NCBI GenBank assembly: GCA_016271365.2
Contig: CM057456.1
Coordinates: 161,913,501-161,977,500 of the forward strand
DNA: 64,000 nt
Direction: 5' to 3'
From: Neoceratodus forsteri
Taxonomy: Eukaryota; Chordata; Ceratodontiformes; Ceratodontidae
This document shows, in pieces, positions 12,246-24,660 of this stretch (the stretch's first letter is position 1; every line of letters starts with the position of its first letter). The notes under the pieces were generated by a model. The model was not told the origin of the DNA and did no database searches. It was given only the letters and a program-made list of their open reading frames with translations. Made by a program: the position numbers and the translations under genes.

Positions 12246-12645
12246 TGAAACATAGAAACCTAGAGACATAGAATTTGACAGCAGATAATGACCGCTTAGT
12301 CATCCAGTCTGCCCAATTCACCCTACCTACACTATTGCCACAGATCATGCCTGGTCTACAACTTTCTCCCTCCCACCATCCTCTCCACTATGATTCTCTT
12401 GTGCTTATCCCATGTGTTCTTGAACACCACCACTGTTTTCTCCCCAACCACCTCTGCTGGAAGACTGTTCTAGGAATCCACCACTCTTTCTGTGAAGAAG
12501 TACTTCCTGACATCTTTCCTGAATCTACCCCCTGGCTTCATAGCATGTCCCCTTGTTCTTGAGCACATTTTCCTCTGAAAAATACTCCCTTCCTGTACCT
12601 TATTTACCCCTGAGAGTGGTCTGCACTCTTAAAATTCAACAGTCT
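12246..12645 (-). mobile_element. 5'-truncated CR1 LINE 3' end
   Basis: Starts on the plus strand with GAAACATAGAAACCTAGAG, the complement of the CR1 terminal TTTCTATG repeat. The following TTTGACAGCAGATAATGACC and CCAGTCTGCCCA blocks are shared with the tails at 20386 and 40713. It contains only 3' UTR and the extreme end of ORF2. Confidence 0.8.
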
Positions 12646-12984
12646 GCCTGTGAAACTGGATGCTGTTTGTAAATAGAAATACAATATTTGTGAAATAAAA
12701 TAATATACCAAGAATTATACAATGGCAAATGAAAAGGCACTTTTAAAACAAATGCAGCTTAATGGAATTTCCCACAGTTCAGAATGGAATGAATAACTTG
12801 AACCATGGCCATTAATATCTGAAGGGATGGGGAAGGGTGAGAGCTTCTTTTTTTTTTTTTGTTTGTTTTGTTGTTAGCTACATGACTCAGTTTTACTATT
12901 ACTGTTAAGTACAAAATGTGGATTTTAAGTGACAGTCTACATGAATTTAATTATGGAGAACTACGAGGGAAGAGAACTGAAGAG
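12646..12984. other. Unassigned sequence with a poly-T tract
   Basis: AT-rich and holds a T run near 12848-12860. No gene or family recognised. Confidence 0.45.
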
Positions 12985-13100
12985 GCAGTGTGGTTTAGTG
13001 GTTACAGCACTCACTTGGGAAATGCAAGATCACAAGTCTGAACCCCACTACAACCAAATACCGTATTACCTAGGGTAAATCTATTCTAGTCCAACCAGCT
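12985..13100 (+). mobile_element. tRNA-derived SINE fragment
   Basis: The head GTGTGGTTTAGTGGTTA matches an RNA polymerase III A box in a tRNA-like context. GTCTGAACCCC downstream fits a B box at the expected distance. The continuation ACCTAGGGTAAAT resembles the MIR/CORE-type body. The exact family cannot be named from sight. Confidence 0.65.
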
Positions 13101-13539
13101 GTGGAATGTGTAAAACTGGAAATAACATGTTGCATCACATCAGGGCTATTCTTGGCATATAAACTCGCAACAAGGAATATATTTGTTTATTAATGTATGT
13201 ATTTATTTTATTTTATTTACCTTACCAGGCAGGTGAACTAGATAGTTGCCTCATTTTAAAGCACAACATGAAATATATTATCCTTAAGTCCCATTCCATT
13301 GTTGTGCTTTCCACTGCTACCTCTTCCATTCTGTACTCATTTTTTTCTATTTTTGTTTTTTACCCCAATAGCCTCTACCCTGTCTATGTCCTGCCTGATC
13401 CTCCTGATTCCACGCCCAGGCGCCACAGCATCCCGCAGGCCCTGCCTACTGCCCTGTTGTCAACCTGCCTGCCACGTTGAAATGGTCAGATAAGATAACC
13501 TCACGGTCCCGTTCCTTTTTGTGAGAATTAATACCTATT
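13101..13539. other. Unassigned; includes a short L2-tail-like piece
   Basis: TTTATTTACCTTACCAGGCAG near 13210-13235 resembles the L2 3' tail seen on the minus strand at 8525. The C-rich stretch 13370-13480 is open on the plus strand but matches nothing I know. Confidence 0.4.
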
Positions 13540-13755
13540 GCCCCATTGTATACACCATCTCTGGTTTCTGTGCTCTAGGTGCATGATTTTGCACTTTGAC
13601 ATTGAAACCTAGCTGTCATACCCTCAACCACTCTTTGAGTTTCCTCAGGTCTCTACTCATTCTCCACATCCTCTGAGTACCTCACCCTATTGCAGATTGT
13701 AGTGTCTTCCATAAGGAGGCATAGCTTCCCTTCCGTCTGTAAAAATATTTTCGGA
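13540..13755 (-). mobile_element. CR1 reverse-transcriptase fragment
   Basis: The order of words (GTGCATGATTTTGCAC, then CTCTTTGAGTTTCCTCAGG, then GTGTCTTCCATAAGGAGGCA) parallels 41480-41640 of the long CR1 at 40713. It covers the region just after the YADD box. Heavily diverged and internal to ORF2. Confidence 0.6.
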
Positions 13756-14719
13756 AAAGATGCTTGCCACCCTTCTTAAATCCTCTGTTGCTTCCTGCTC
13801 CCTCCTGATTGGCTATAGCTGGTCACATGTTTCCCCTTCTCAAGATAGCCGCTTGTACTTTCCTGGAGCATCTTGTCCCCTACAAAAATAAAAAATGCTG
13901 GCAAACAGCACGTTTTTGTGGTGTTAGAAAGCAAAGTTACTCTCCTTTCAAACTCTCAGTGCTGGTGTTGATCCCCAACTGCAAAAACCTGAAAAAATGA
14001 TTTTGAGCTCGCTGTCTTTTGTACCTGTTGTTTTGGCTTGTATCCTCTGGGCTGTTTCAAAATCAGTTTCAGTAGTGTCCTGTCTTTTTTATCCTGCCAA
14101 ATGTGAACGTGGTTTAATCTGTAATCATTTTCATCACCTAGAAATTTTCTGTTAGGCAGATTGGATAGGTTTATTACACCTTGCCACCTTATCTGTGAGC
14201 ATTTTTCCTGTGTTGATACATTTTTACAGTAGACAAATTAGGAAGGTGCTGCTCTTGCATCATAATCCCTCAAGATTGTCTCCCACACAGGTGCTGTGCA
14301 GTCCAGAATCAAGCACATTGACTTTATGGGCTGCTTCTTCCATAATTCCTTGTCACTTTTGCATGAGCTCAGGGTAATTAGTTCTGTAGGCTAGCTTCCT
14401 TGATTCAAAGCCCCTGGGTATGTGTTTACCTCTAGGTAGGCCTCCAAAGTCCCATTATACCAATACAATCATCTCCCCAGGAAGTTTAAATTGAAGCCAC
14501 TCCATAGTTTGAACCTCAGATGAGCAGATGCCATCAGGCACAGAAGAGCTGCAGAACAAAGTGTTCTTGTTTTGTTTTTTTAATGCTTTGGGGCTGTTTG
14601 TGATTTTCGAGAGGAGGAAGATGCACCAAAAGGTGGGTTGCAGGAGCTTTGCAGTCCTAGTGACCATGCAACTACAGCCAGCCAATGGGGTCAATAGGGC
14701 AGCTGTAGTCACTATATAA
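13756..14719. other. Unassigned sequence
   Basis: Moderate composition, with open segments on both strands near 14455-14719 that show no motif. No repeat family recognised. Confidence 0.4.
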
Positions 14720-17700
14720 TACCCAGAAGACCAAGCAACCCCAAAGCAGGAGTTTGGCTTCGATTCTCTGACACCAGCAGGAGTTCAGCAATACTTCAGC
14801 AGGAGCAAGGAGGGCCACAGGCCACTCTGGTCAGAAGAGGGTAGGTAAGTGTAAAGGAGGGCAGGAAATACACTGGGTGCTGGAAGGAATTATAGATGAT
14901 CCCTATTTAGGGTTAGCTTACATTCATACTGAGCATCAAAGAAGTGGTAGGAGGTAGGAGAATTGAGGGGTGGGGTGGGCTGTTTAGATACCCCAACTGG
15001 CTTATATATGAAGCTATATATCTGGAGGTTTAGGAGGATGTGGGGAACAACAGCAAGTACAGGCATCAAGATAGTGGGAGGAAGGTGGTGTGCTGTAATG
15101 GTTGTGGGGCATCAGTCTTCATTGGGACAAGGTGGGTGCATGGGGCTGTCCAATATGCAGGTGACTGAGCAGCTAAGGGCAGAAATGTGCAGGAGTCTAG
15201 AGCATCTAAGGGCAGAAATAAGGCAGATCAGATGGGAGCTGGGAGATAGAGTGAAGAGTAAGAAAAGCAGGGAGAGGAAGACAGATGGGCAATGCCCAGG
15301 GGAGCAAGGTCAGCAGGCAGGGGAGGGGCAAGAGGATCACCCAGAATAGGGGATACCTCTACCTCAGAGGGCCAGGCAGCCAATGGATGGTAAAAGGTGG
15401 GGAAGGAGTAGGACTACAAGGGTTACAACAGGAGTGGGAACTTTTGAAGAGGCATCTTTAAAGAATAGATTTCACCCACTGTTGAAGTGAGGAGGGGGGA
15501 ACAGGAGGTGAGGTAGGAGGTTGGATGAAGACTACAGGGTCAGAGGTAGTACGACAGGAGAGGAAGGTAGGACTCTGCAAGGTAGTCAAGGAGGGAGGGA
15601 AAGAGGGACCAGGAAGAATGAAACAGGGTATGAGGAGGAAAGGGGAAGGAGAGTATGGCTGACTGGAAAGGGAAGAACATGGAAGGGGATGGAGAAACAG
15701 TTGGAGGGGTAAGTAGAGGCTGCAGTGGTGTCAGGAAAGCAGAGCTTGGAGAAAGTAAGGGTGGGATGTTGGTGAGGATAGAGGGAGAGCAATTAGGTGG
15801 GGAGAAGCTTGTATGGCAGTTAAAAGAAGGGATGGAGACAGAAATGGAGTGGTCAGAAGGGTACTTTATCCTAGGGACTCCATAATTATAGCTATTCATT
15901 AGGGAAAGAAGGGGGCTGAAGTACTGGAAGGAAGGTGGTTTGCATGCCAGGGATGACTGTGGAAAAAGTGTGTCCAAGAACTGAGGAGTTGGTAAGGGGG
16001 GTTGAAGGTAAACCAATCATAGTTATACACCTAGGTACCAATGGCCTAGCCAGGGAGGAGTTGGCTGTTGTGCAAGATAGATTCAGGGAAGTAGGAAAGA
16101 TCTGCAGGAAGACAGCGATGGGTAGCCAGATTGCTGATGTTCTTAGGTGTTACCAATGCTAAGGACCAGCACAGTCAGGAAGGAAAGAGAAATTCAATGA
16201 CTGGCTGAGGGAATGGGGCAAAGAGGAAGGGTATGACTATATTGAGGGTTGGGGAGACCTGTCAAATAAAACACTTTTGCACACCAGACTGCCACTCAGT
16301 AGTGGCAGCTTGAGGACCCTCTGGGACAAACTGAGGGGTACATAACTCATAAACTTAATTTAAACTACTGAGGGGGCAAGTGGGCTCTGCAGGGCCAAAG
16401 ACTCTGAGAGGAGGAGGAGGAGGTCAACAGACCTCACCCCATACCAGTAGAAGGGGTCTGGAGTGTTCAGGTGGAGGGGAACAAAGGGTTAGCAATGTGG
16501 GGTGGGGGCTCACACAGAAGGGATAAAAAGAAAGACAAAAGGGAGGTAAGGGAAGGAGGCTCAGATTCTAGGTGGAAGGTGGTGTCCTGAATGTGCAAAG
16601 TCCTGGAAACAAGATGGATGAGCTGCAGTCATTATTAGCAGAGTGGGGTGTGGACATCGCTGCAGTCACTGAGACTTGGGCAACACCAAAACATGATCAG
16701 GACCTCTCAGTCCCTGGGATAAAGGATACAGGAGGGACAGGGTGGTAGTAAACGGGGGTGATGGTGGTTTACATCAGGGAGGGTATTACATGTACGAGGG
16801 AGGAGTCAGAGGAGGGGAGGGCAGAAGCAATGTGGATTCAGTTACTGCCCAATAATAGGAAGGCAAGGTTGGGGTGGTTAGCAGACCACCCAACCAGGAG
16901 GAAGAAAGAAATGGGGAATTGAACTTGCAAATACTGAATGCTGCAGGGAAAGAGGAGGTAATAGCTGGAAACTTCAATCTAATTAAGGTAGACTAAAGCA
17001 TACAGGATATGGCTTGTGCCAGGAGTATGGTAATCCTAGATGCATTGCAGAGTGGGTTCCTGACTCGGGGCATCATAGAACTCTCCAGTGAGGGGGCACT
17101 GCTTGATCTGGTACTAATGAATGGAGAGCAATACAGGACATAATGGTTGAGGGGAACCTGGGTGGAAATGACTAATGGACAGTGTAGTTCCAGTTGGACA
17201 TGGGCAAGGAAAAGGTCCCCAATGAGACTAAAATCCTGGATTTCTGGTTGGTAGACTTCAGGAAGATGGGTGAGTTGTTAGGAGTCACCTGACAAATATC
17301 AGGATGGTATGAGGGTGGATCAAAGGTGGTCAATCATTAGGAGGAATAACACTTGCTACAAAGGCTCAAAGGGAAGAACTCAAGGGCCAAATCACCCAGT
17401 TGGTTTAGTACTGAGGTTACCCAGGCAGTAAGGGACAAGAGGTTAGCTTGCAGGAAAGCCAGGATGATAAAGAGAAAGGAAGATGGAGGATTACCTGAAG
17501 ATGTCCAGCAGAGCAGGTAAGATAGCCCGTGAGCTAAGGCCCAGAAGGAACTGCAGACAGCTGAGGAATTAAGAAAGGGGGATGAAGGTCTTTTTTCACT
17601 ATATAAGTGAGAAAAGGAACAAGAAGGATGGGATTGTTATGTTCAGGAAGGGATGTGGGTGGAGGAGAATGGAGGAAAGCTGACTTAGTGAATGAGTACT

Positions 17701-19325
17701 TCTGTTCTGTTCTGTTCTGTCTTCATCAGGAGAAAGACAGACCGGTGCCAATAGTGGGAAGAAGGAGGGGGGGGGCACATGATGGTGATGGAGATGGATA
17801 GGTAATGAAAGGGCTGCTAGCATTGAAGCTGGACAAACCTCAGGCCCTGACAGCATACATCCAAGGGTGCTGAGGAACTGGCACAGTTGCTTGCAGAGTC
17901 ATTGGCTGGCCTGTTCAATACTTCAGTGGAGTCAACCATGGTACCACAGAACTGGATAACAGCACAGTAGTGCCCTCTGTAAGAATGGTCCCAAGGATGA
18001 CCCAGTGATTTACAAACAAGTCAGTCTGACCTCAGTAATGTGCAAGTTCATGGAGCTCATACTTAGGGAAGGTTGGTAGAGTATCTAGAGGAGCATGGCC
18101 TCCAGAATAAGAAGCTGCATGGGTTTATAAGAGGGAGGACATGTCAAACAAATCTGACTTCTTTTACTGGGTCACTAAAACATTGGACAGGAGCAGCTGT
18201 GGACATCCTTTGCCTGGACTTCAGCAAGGTCTTTGACTCTATACCCCATGAGAGGTTGATCAGAAGCTGGAAGATCTCAGTCAGAGAGAAGCACACTGGA
18301 TGGGTGGAAAACTGGCTGAGGAGTAAGATCCAGAGTGATGGTACTGGAGGGATGAGCTATCTAGCACCAGTGAGGTCACCAGTGGGGTTCCACACAGCTC
18401 GTTGCTAGGACCAGTGTTGTTCAATGTCTTGATTGATATTTGGGATGGTATTAAGGGCAAAATGTGCCTATTCATGGATGACACCAAGGTTTATGGGAGG
18501 GTAGACACAGCAGAAGGGATACAAGAACTGAAAGGGGATCTGGAAAAACTAGAAGGGTGGTCCAGGATTTGGCAGTTTGGCTTTAATGCAAAGAAATGCA
18601 AAGTTATGCACATTGGGGCCAAGAAGCCCGGGACTGAATACAGTCTTGAAGGGGTCGAGATATCTGCATCAGAGGAATAGAAAGATCTGACAGTAATGAC
18701 CACTAACGACCAGAAGCACTCCATGAAGTGTAGGAAAGCAGCAGCGAGGGCAACCAAAATGTTGTGCTGCATTCCCAGGGGAACGAGCAGCAGGAGAAAG
18801 GAGGTAATACTGCCCTAGTATCGGTAATTAATGAGGCCACATCTGGAGTGCAGTGTACACTACTGGTGCCCCATACCTTAAGAAGGACATTAATCAGCTG
18901 GGGACAGCCCAAAGGAGGGCAGAGAAGATAATCATGGGCCAGCAGAGTAGAATATATGAGGAGAGATTGTGGTCCTGAACATGTACTTCTGGAGTGGAGC
19001 GGGGGGCCATGATCGCGACCTGTATTTGAAAGGTACAAATAGCATGGATAAGGAGGGCCTCTAAGTTGAGTGGCAAATGAAACATGAGGGGACACAGTCT
19101 TAAGTTGGAAGGGGGAGGTTTATGAGGCAGGCAAGGAAATATTTCATCATGGAGTGGGAGGTGGTGAGTTGGAATATACTGACGGAAGAGGTGGTCTTGT
19201 TAAGATGCTGTGTAGCTTCGAGAGGCTAGGACAGAGTTAAGGGGAAAATAAAGGTCAAAGGAGGGACAGACAGTAGGCAGCTTCAAGAGAGGCTGGGATA
19301 GAGTTAAAGGGATATCTAACAGAGG
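14720..19325 (+). mobile_element. CR1 LINE with ORF1 and ORF2 remnants
   Basis: ORF1: a coiled-coil-like stretch near 15150-15250 (QLRAEMCRSLEHLRAEI) and an esterase-like block near 16015-16060 (VIHLGTNGLAREEL), the CR1 ORF1 signature. ORF2: endonuclease at about 16620-16730 (DIAAVTETW); reverse transcriptase at 18073-18680 with LDFSKVFDSIPHERL, PVLFNVLI and FMDDTKVYGR (YADD changed to FMDD); then LMRPHLE at about 18830. The 3' end abuts an L1 at about 19330. Many frameshifts and stops occur, including an expanded TCTGT run at 17699-17721. Not functional. Confidence 0.85.
17699..17721 (+). repeat. (TCTGT)n expansion inside CR1 ORF2
   Basis: Four tandem copies of a 5-bp unit. The related CR1 at 42243-42470 reads NEYFCSVFTKEDEEQ across this site without the expansion. 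Two extra units, 10 bp, would shift the frame, and the reading here does become EYFCSVLFCLHQE. Confidence 0.7.
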
Positions 19326-19329
19326 GTTG

Positions 19330-20385
19330 GCAGTGTTGAAACCTTTTTGGGGTAAACTGGTGAAACTTTCCTCAAGAGACCTACTGATCAGCAAGGATAT
19401 AAATTTTGAAACATCACTAGATTTGGATGTTTCCCGAAAAGCCAATTTTTGTTCCCCTGCTGCCAAGAAATATTTTGAACTTAATTTGGATTACTTGGGA
19501 ATAGCAGATGTCTGATGGAAACATTTTCCCCAGACTGGAGTTACAAGCATTACTCAGCCAGACATTATAGCATGGCCTACTTAGACTATTTTTTGTACCA
19601 CATGAATTTTTTGTACCACATAAAAACCTGGGTAGAATACAAGATCTCAGCTATGGACTGAGCCTGCTGTCTGACCATAACTGACTGCTCCTAAAGAACC
19701 TTGGGGGAAGAAGTCCTCCTTTTGGTGGTCAAATGTCTCATTGCTGAAGGTCTCCACTTTCAAAGAGAAAAACAGAAAAAAGCCTGCCTGTTATGGTGAG
19801 TAATAATGCAACTAGCAAGGTTATGGATCTCATCTTGCAGGACACTGTTAGGACTGTCACCAGGGGAAAAATTATCACCTATGCCATGACAAAAGAAATG
19901 GCAACATGTCTGCAGGTGCAGGTTTAAACAATTAACAGCTACTTTGGCCATGCAACTTGCTACAGCAGTTATATGTCCCTGGAGCATTATAAGAGCAGAT
20001 CAGACAAGTAAAAGTGGAACTGTAGGAAATGTGAATGTTAGGATGGAGCAGGCATTACCATTTTTGAAAATGGTCCTTTTATGAGGGTGGTACTAGGGGC
20101 ACCAGATTACTGGCCCATTATGTTACAAGCTCAAAAGCACAGGGCTTACATCCTGCAGTTGAGAGATCCATCCACTGGCCTAACTCACAGACAGACTTGT
20201 ATTAAATCCATTATGCAAGAGGTTTATCAGCCTCTCAATGCAAACCCTGACCCCCCTGACCAAACTCGGGTTCAGGTCTACTTTCAAGACAAAACTCGAG
20301 TTCAGGCCTACCTTCAAGCTGAAAAATCATCTACCCTGTCAGATGACCATAGACAAACCCTTCTGCAGCCTCTTGCATCTGATGG
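19330..20385 (+). mobile_element. L1/Tx1-clade LINE, part 1 (endonuclease region)
   Basis: YLGIADVWWKHFP at about 19490-19535 resembles the L1 endonuclease block L-DVWR-HP. An SDHN-like catalytic end follows near 19670 (SLLSDHN). Downstream, 20100-20385 reads like the linker before reverse transcriptase (LRDPSTGLTHRQTCIKSI). The element continues at 20926 and 22400 after two insertions. Confidence 0.7.
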
Positions 20386-20925
20386 CATAGAAACAGAATT
20401 TGACGGCAGATAAGGACCGCTTGGCCCACCCAGTCTGCCCATTTCCCTACCTACTGGATAAGCTGCAGATCCTAGTTAATCAGCAGCCTACTTCTTCCTA
20501 CCCCCACCCCCCAGAATTGCCTTATGACTATCCCATGCATGCTTGAATTCCACCACTGATTTTGACTCCACAACCTCCTCCGAAGGCCATTCCATGCATC
20601 CACAACCCTCTCTGTGAAAATACTTCCTTAAATTACCTCGGAGCCGCCTCTATCTTCAAATTGTGCCTCTTGTTCTTGCACACCCTTTTTGAAAGATGCT
20701 ACCTCTTGGACTTTTGTTGATTCCCTTGAGGTACTTGAAAGTTTCTATCATGTCCCCCCCTCTCCCTCCTTTCCTCGAGGCTATACATATTAAGCTCCTT
20801 AAGTCTCTCTTCATATGTCCTCCGGTGCAGACCCTACACCATTTTAGTTGCCCTCCTCTGGACAGCTTCCATCCTGTCTATGTCTTTGTGGCATTACATC
20901 TGTATTAAAAGCTGCCAAAACACAA
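20386..20925 (-). mobile_element. CR1 3' fragment inserted in the L1
   Basis: GAAACAGAATTTGACGGCAGATAAGGACC at its left edge is the CR1 tail complement, as at 40713. The body matches 40740-41230 in block order (Cys/Pro-rich tail, then CTTGAGGTACTTGAA). The right edge, near 20925, is judged from where L1 coding resumes. Confidence 0.75.
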
Positions 20926-21114
20926 ATGTCCTGGCACTGTGGCTACACTTCTGAATTTTATAAAACTTTCATAGATTCACTACTACTCTCCCTTCTTCGT
21001 GTTTAGTTGCAATACAGGCAGGTTCCCCCCATCCTGGAACCTGGCTGCCATATCTATAATCCCTAAACTGGCGATAGACCCTGCTCTTCTGTCCTGTTAC
21101 CAACTGATATCTAT
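20926..21114 (+). mobile_element. L1/Tx1-clade LINE, part 2 (start of reverse transcriptase)
   Basis: FYKTFIDSLLLSLL near 20955, then PPSWNLAAISIIPK and CYQLISII to about 21114, follow the L1 reverse-transcriptase pattern (SW--A-I-LIPK...SYRPISLL). It stops abruptly where an L2 tail begins. Confidence 0.75.
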
Positions 21115-22400
21115 CATTATGTATTTATTTATTCAAAAGTTTTACCAGGAATGTCATACTGAGCTGGTACCAGCTCATTTCCAGATGCATCCTGGGGAAG
21201 GGGGAAGAGAACATATCCATTCTGTTCTCTGTTCTCTTGGGGGGGGAGAGAGAGAGAACAAAACTGATTCAAGGTGCCATGTACAAAAATGCAGCAATGT
21301 AGAAATAAGTAAAACAACATATACAAATTACAAGAAAATACTTCAGAATAAAAATGCCCTACAGTAACTTACTGCACAGTAGATTTCAAAATCGGCAAAA
21401 TAACATTAAATTGTGAGCAGCAAAACAATACAATGAGGAGTAGAGAGTAGTGACCGATTAACTAGGGGAGAGGGAATAAGCTAGTGTCAGTGTAGGGAGT
21501 AAGGCTGGTGACAGAAGTCCACCCTAATATCAAACAGCTGCAGGAATGAGTAGAGAAATTACGGAGGAGAGATTTCAGAGCAAGAAGGGAAGGAGCAGAA
21601 CAAACAGGAGGTGAGAGAGAAAGACCCACATTTTAAGGAAGCAGAAGGATAAGGCAGCTTGGCCAGCAGTATATTTAATTGGTGGGAGGGCAAAAGGGCA
21701 AACACAAGCATTATAAAGGGAGTAAGAGGTAGAAGGGGGGAGAGAGACAAGAGAGAAGGTTGATGTGAGGGGAGGGAGCCAAGCAAAAAATTGGAGGTAA
21801 ATGAGGCACGTGGGAAAGGTACCTGGCATCAAGAGTGGGGACACACAAAGAACATTGGTGGGTACACAGGGGGTTGTTTTGGGCAAATTGACAGTTGTGA
21901 AATAGGGGGTCCAGTCTAGCTATAGTGGACTTTGAAACAGCATTGTAAACTATCTCCATAGTAAAAATCGGGGAGAATCATCTTAGTGAGGATTCCACTT
22001 CGAACAGGAAGTGGAATGCTACTCTCATTGCTGTAAAGTGCTTCAAGTTTGGGGTGCAGCTTCTTGTGGATGACATCCACCATGAACAGAAAAATCAAGG
22101 TGGTGATCAACCAGACCCTGAGGTACTTGAAAGGTAAGGCTTTTTCAATAGCTGCACCATCTAGGATATGTAAGGAAGGAAAGGGGGAGACTCTAGCAAT
22201 CCTCTGCCTGGTGCCAAAAGTCAGAGACTATTTTCTTTGCATTGAGGGATAACTCATTTTCTCAGAACCAGTGCTGGATGCTGTTAAAGTCCATTTGGAG
22301 TTGGTTTATAAGGTCAGAGGCAGAGAGAGGTAGAGAACAGTATCATGTGCGTAGATATGAATGGACACAGGAGCAGGCAGTAGGAAATTGGGATTGTAAG
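21115..22400 (-). mobile_element. 5'-truncated L2 LINE inserted in the L1
   Basis: The left edge TATTTATTTATTCAAAAGTTTTACCAGGAATG is the L2 3' tail complement, parallel to 8525. Near 22345 the minus strand reads YAHDTV where YADDTV is expected, so the fragment covers ORF2 from the active-site box to the 3' end. Confidence 0.7.
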
Positions 22401-23960
22401 TTTTATATGACCATATGGGTTCATAGACTGGACAAAATTCTTCCTCCCTCTTGCATCCATAGGGACCAATCTGGCTTCATTAGGCATTGCCAAACAAGAG
22501 ATAATGTCTGGAGAGTAATACATTTATGGGACTATGCACAACACCGCCCTGTGCCTTTGGCAATCCTCTGCTTGGATGCTGAAAAAGCATTCAACAGGGT
22601 GTCCTGGGACTTTCTCTGGGACACTCTAGAGGCATCTGGTTTTCCCACACAGTTCCCTAAATGGCCTCAACACCTCTGAGGCACCTTCAGCATACATATG
22701 GCTCAATGGCTCCTGTGCCTTACTGACTTACCTCTGAGAAATGCGTTAGGGGTGTCCCCATAATTACTTGCCTTATGCAATTAAACAATTGGTGGCAGCC
22801 TTGAAGGAAAAATGGAGGGGTGGGGAAGATACCCCTGAGGTTACAGAGATTAAGATCAGGCTTTATGCAAACATTATTCTAACCTTGCTTTCCCCGGTTA
22901 TGTCTATCCTGGCAGCTTGGAATGCACTTTCTCAGTATGGCACTATTGTCAGATTTAAATTAAATCTAATCTTCAGAAAACTGGTTTGCTGCAAATTACA
23001 TATACTCTTCACCAGATGTCAAGCAGATATTTCTTTAAATGGAATTGAGGACAGTTTAAATACCTAGGTATTATCATTCCTAATCACTAAGATAATCTGA
23101 ATGTTTTAAATTTGAAATCCATCTTGTAGTAATTAGCAACTGAGTTTCCAAGATGTATCCCAGAGGGTGGAGGCCATTATGATGAATGTGCTACCAAGGT
23201 TATACTTTTTAAAAATCTTGCCTTTGATCCTTTCTTTGTATTACAAATCTTGGGACTATATGATCTGTTTATTTGGGGAGGCCAGCAACCCATGATTAAG
23301 TATGCAATTTTACAACTCTTCATGGAGGAGAGAGATGTCAACCTCCTGAACCTTAAAGAATACAGTAGTGGTGGTGGCCTCAAACCCATGCACCATGTGC
23401 TGGTGGCTGTCTTTCTCCCCCCCTCCACTCCACATCATGGAGGAACATTGAATTCACTCCCAGTGACCTATACTACAAGGACAAATGTTTGTATACTCAA
23501 CTAGACCTTTAAACTGAGACAATTTTTCTAGATTCTTCTCCCTGACCCTTAAGTGTTGGAATCAATTTTTAGGTAACCTGAGGCAGGACACATCCTGTCC
23601 TATTGTTTTATTGTTTAGCCATAGCTTTTGATATGACATCCCCCCATTGCAAAAAGACAACACATTTAAGAGATGGAGGGAAATAGGTTTAATTTATATA
23701 TGTCAAGTTTTGGATGATAATGGTGTGGTTATGTTCCAGACATTGCAAACTACTTTTGACCTCACCAGGATGAGAACACGTCTGCTACTTAACAAGTACA
23801 TACGTATTTATTGCATAACACATGGTATGGAACACAATTGCCAGAATCACCCCTTTGATTTTGCATAAGATAATGAGTGCCTTCAAAGGGAACTCTGGGG
23901 GCATTTCACATGTAATTTCTACAAATAACTGCAGGCACTGAGGGATATTAGTTCTATCAG
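22401..23960 (+). mobile_element. L1/Tx1-clade LINE, part 3 (reverse transcriptase to C-terminus)
   Basis: Coding resumes with HRLDKILPPSCIHRDQSGFI and LAILCLDAEKAFNRVSWDFL (the LD-EKAFDRV-W L1 block). The active-site YADD is degraded to YANI near 22870. FIWGGQQPMIKY near 23270 and FKRWREIGL near 23660 match later L1 ORF2 blocks. Frameshifts are present throughout. Confidence 0.75.
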
Positions 23961-24226
23961 TATTCTAGATTGTTGAAATAAAATAGCTGTGTACTCCTAT
24001 GTATATAATATTTAGAGAAAGTATGCTATACCTTCTTTCTAAAATAACTGCCACCACTATGTGGAGGAACTTTGCTTGGAAGTGACAAATGCGGTACTTC
24101 CACACACCCTGTATACAGGCCAGCTACATGGGGCCAGAGTACAGGCAATGTTGGCATAAATGTGGAGAGATGGGGGTTGACATGCACATTTTTACATGGT
24201 ATCGAACACACTGCATTTAGAAAAAC

Positions 24227-24660
24227 ATCCATACCAGCACATGGTATCAGTTCAATGCTGTGACTATTTCACACTTGTAATTCACTGTAAAACAGTAATA
24301 CACTTGTAATTCACTATAGAACAGTTGATTAGTCAGAACCAGGCTGTCCCCACACTGATCATGTAGAAATTTATGATATTAAAAGAAAGGTTGTGTTGCT
24401 GCAGGCAACAGTTTGTTAAACTGAAAGTGTACATCTGCTGTTATGTACACATGGTGGGTATGTAGTTTCACTTTTCCAAAACACCCATAAATATATATAT
24501 ATATATATATATTTATAGTATTAAACATACTGGCTTGACAAACATATGTCCTAACAGCATATGGTACCACTTCAGCATTCTGATTATAACTCTGCACTTG
24601 TGGTTCACTGTAAGAACGTAACTGAATTAGAACCAAGGTGTTACATCACATGTTGCTCAT
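24227..24660. repeat. Diverged direct repeat, two copies about 318 bp apart
   Basis: ACACTTGTAATTCACTGTAA near 24273 matches GCACTTGTGGTTCACTGTAA near 24593, with shared flanking words (CACATGGTAT/CATATGGTAC and AGTCAGAACCA/AATTAGAACCA). The (AT)n tract lies between the copies. Confidence 0.6.
24491..24513. repeat. (AT)n microsatellite
   Basis: Pure AT dinucleotides. Confidence 0.9.

Noticed and set aside
12985..13100. Functional tRNA gene
   Set aside because: A- and B-box-like words are present, but no cloverleaf could be drawn and the sequence continues into a SINE-like body.
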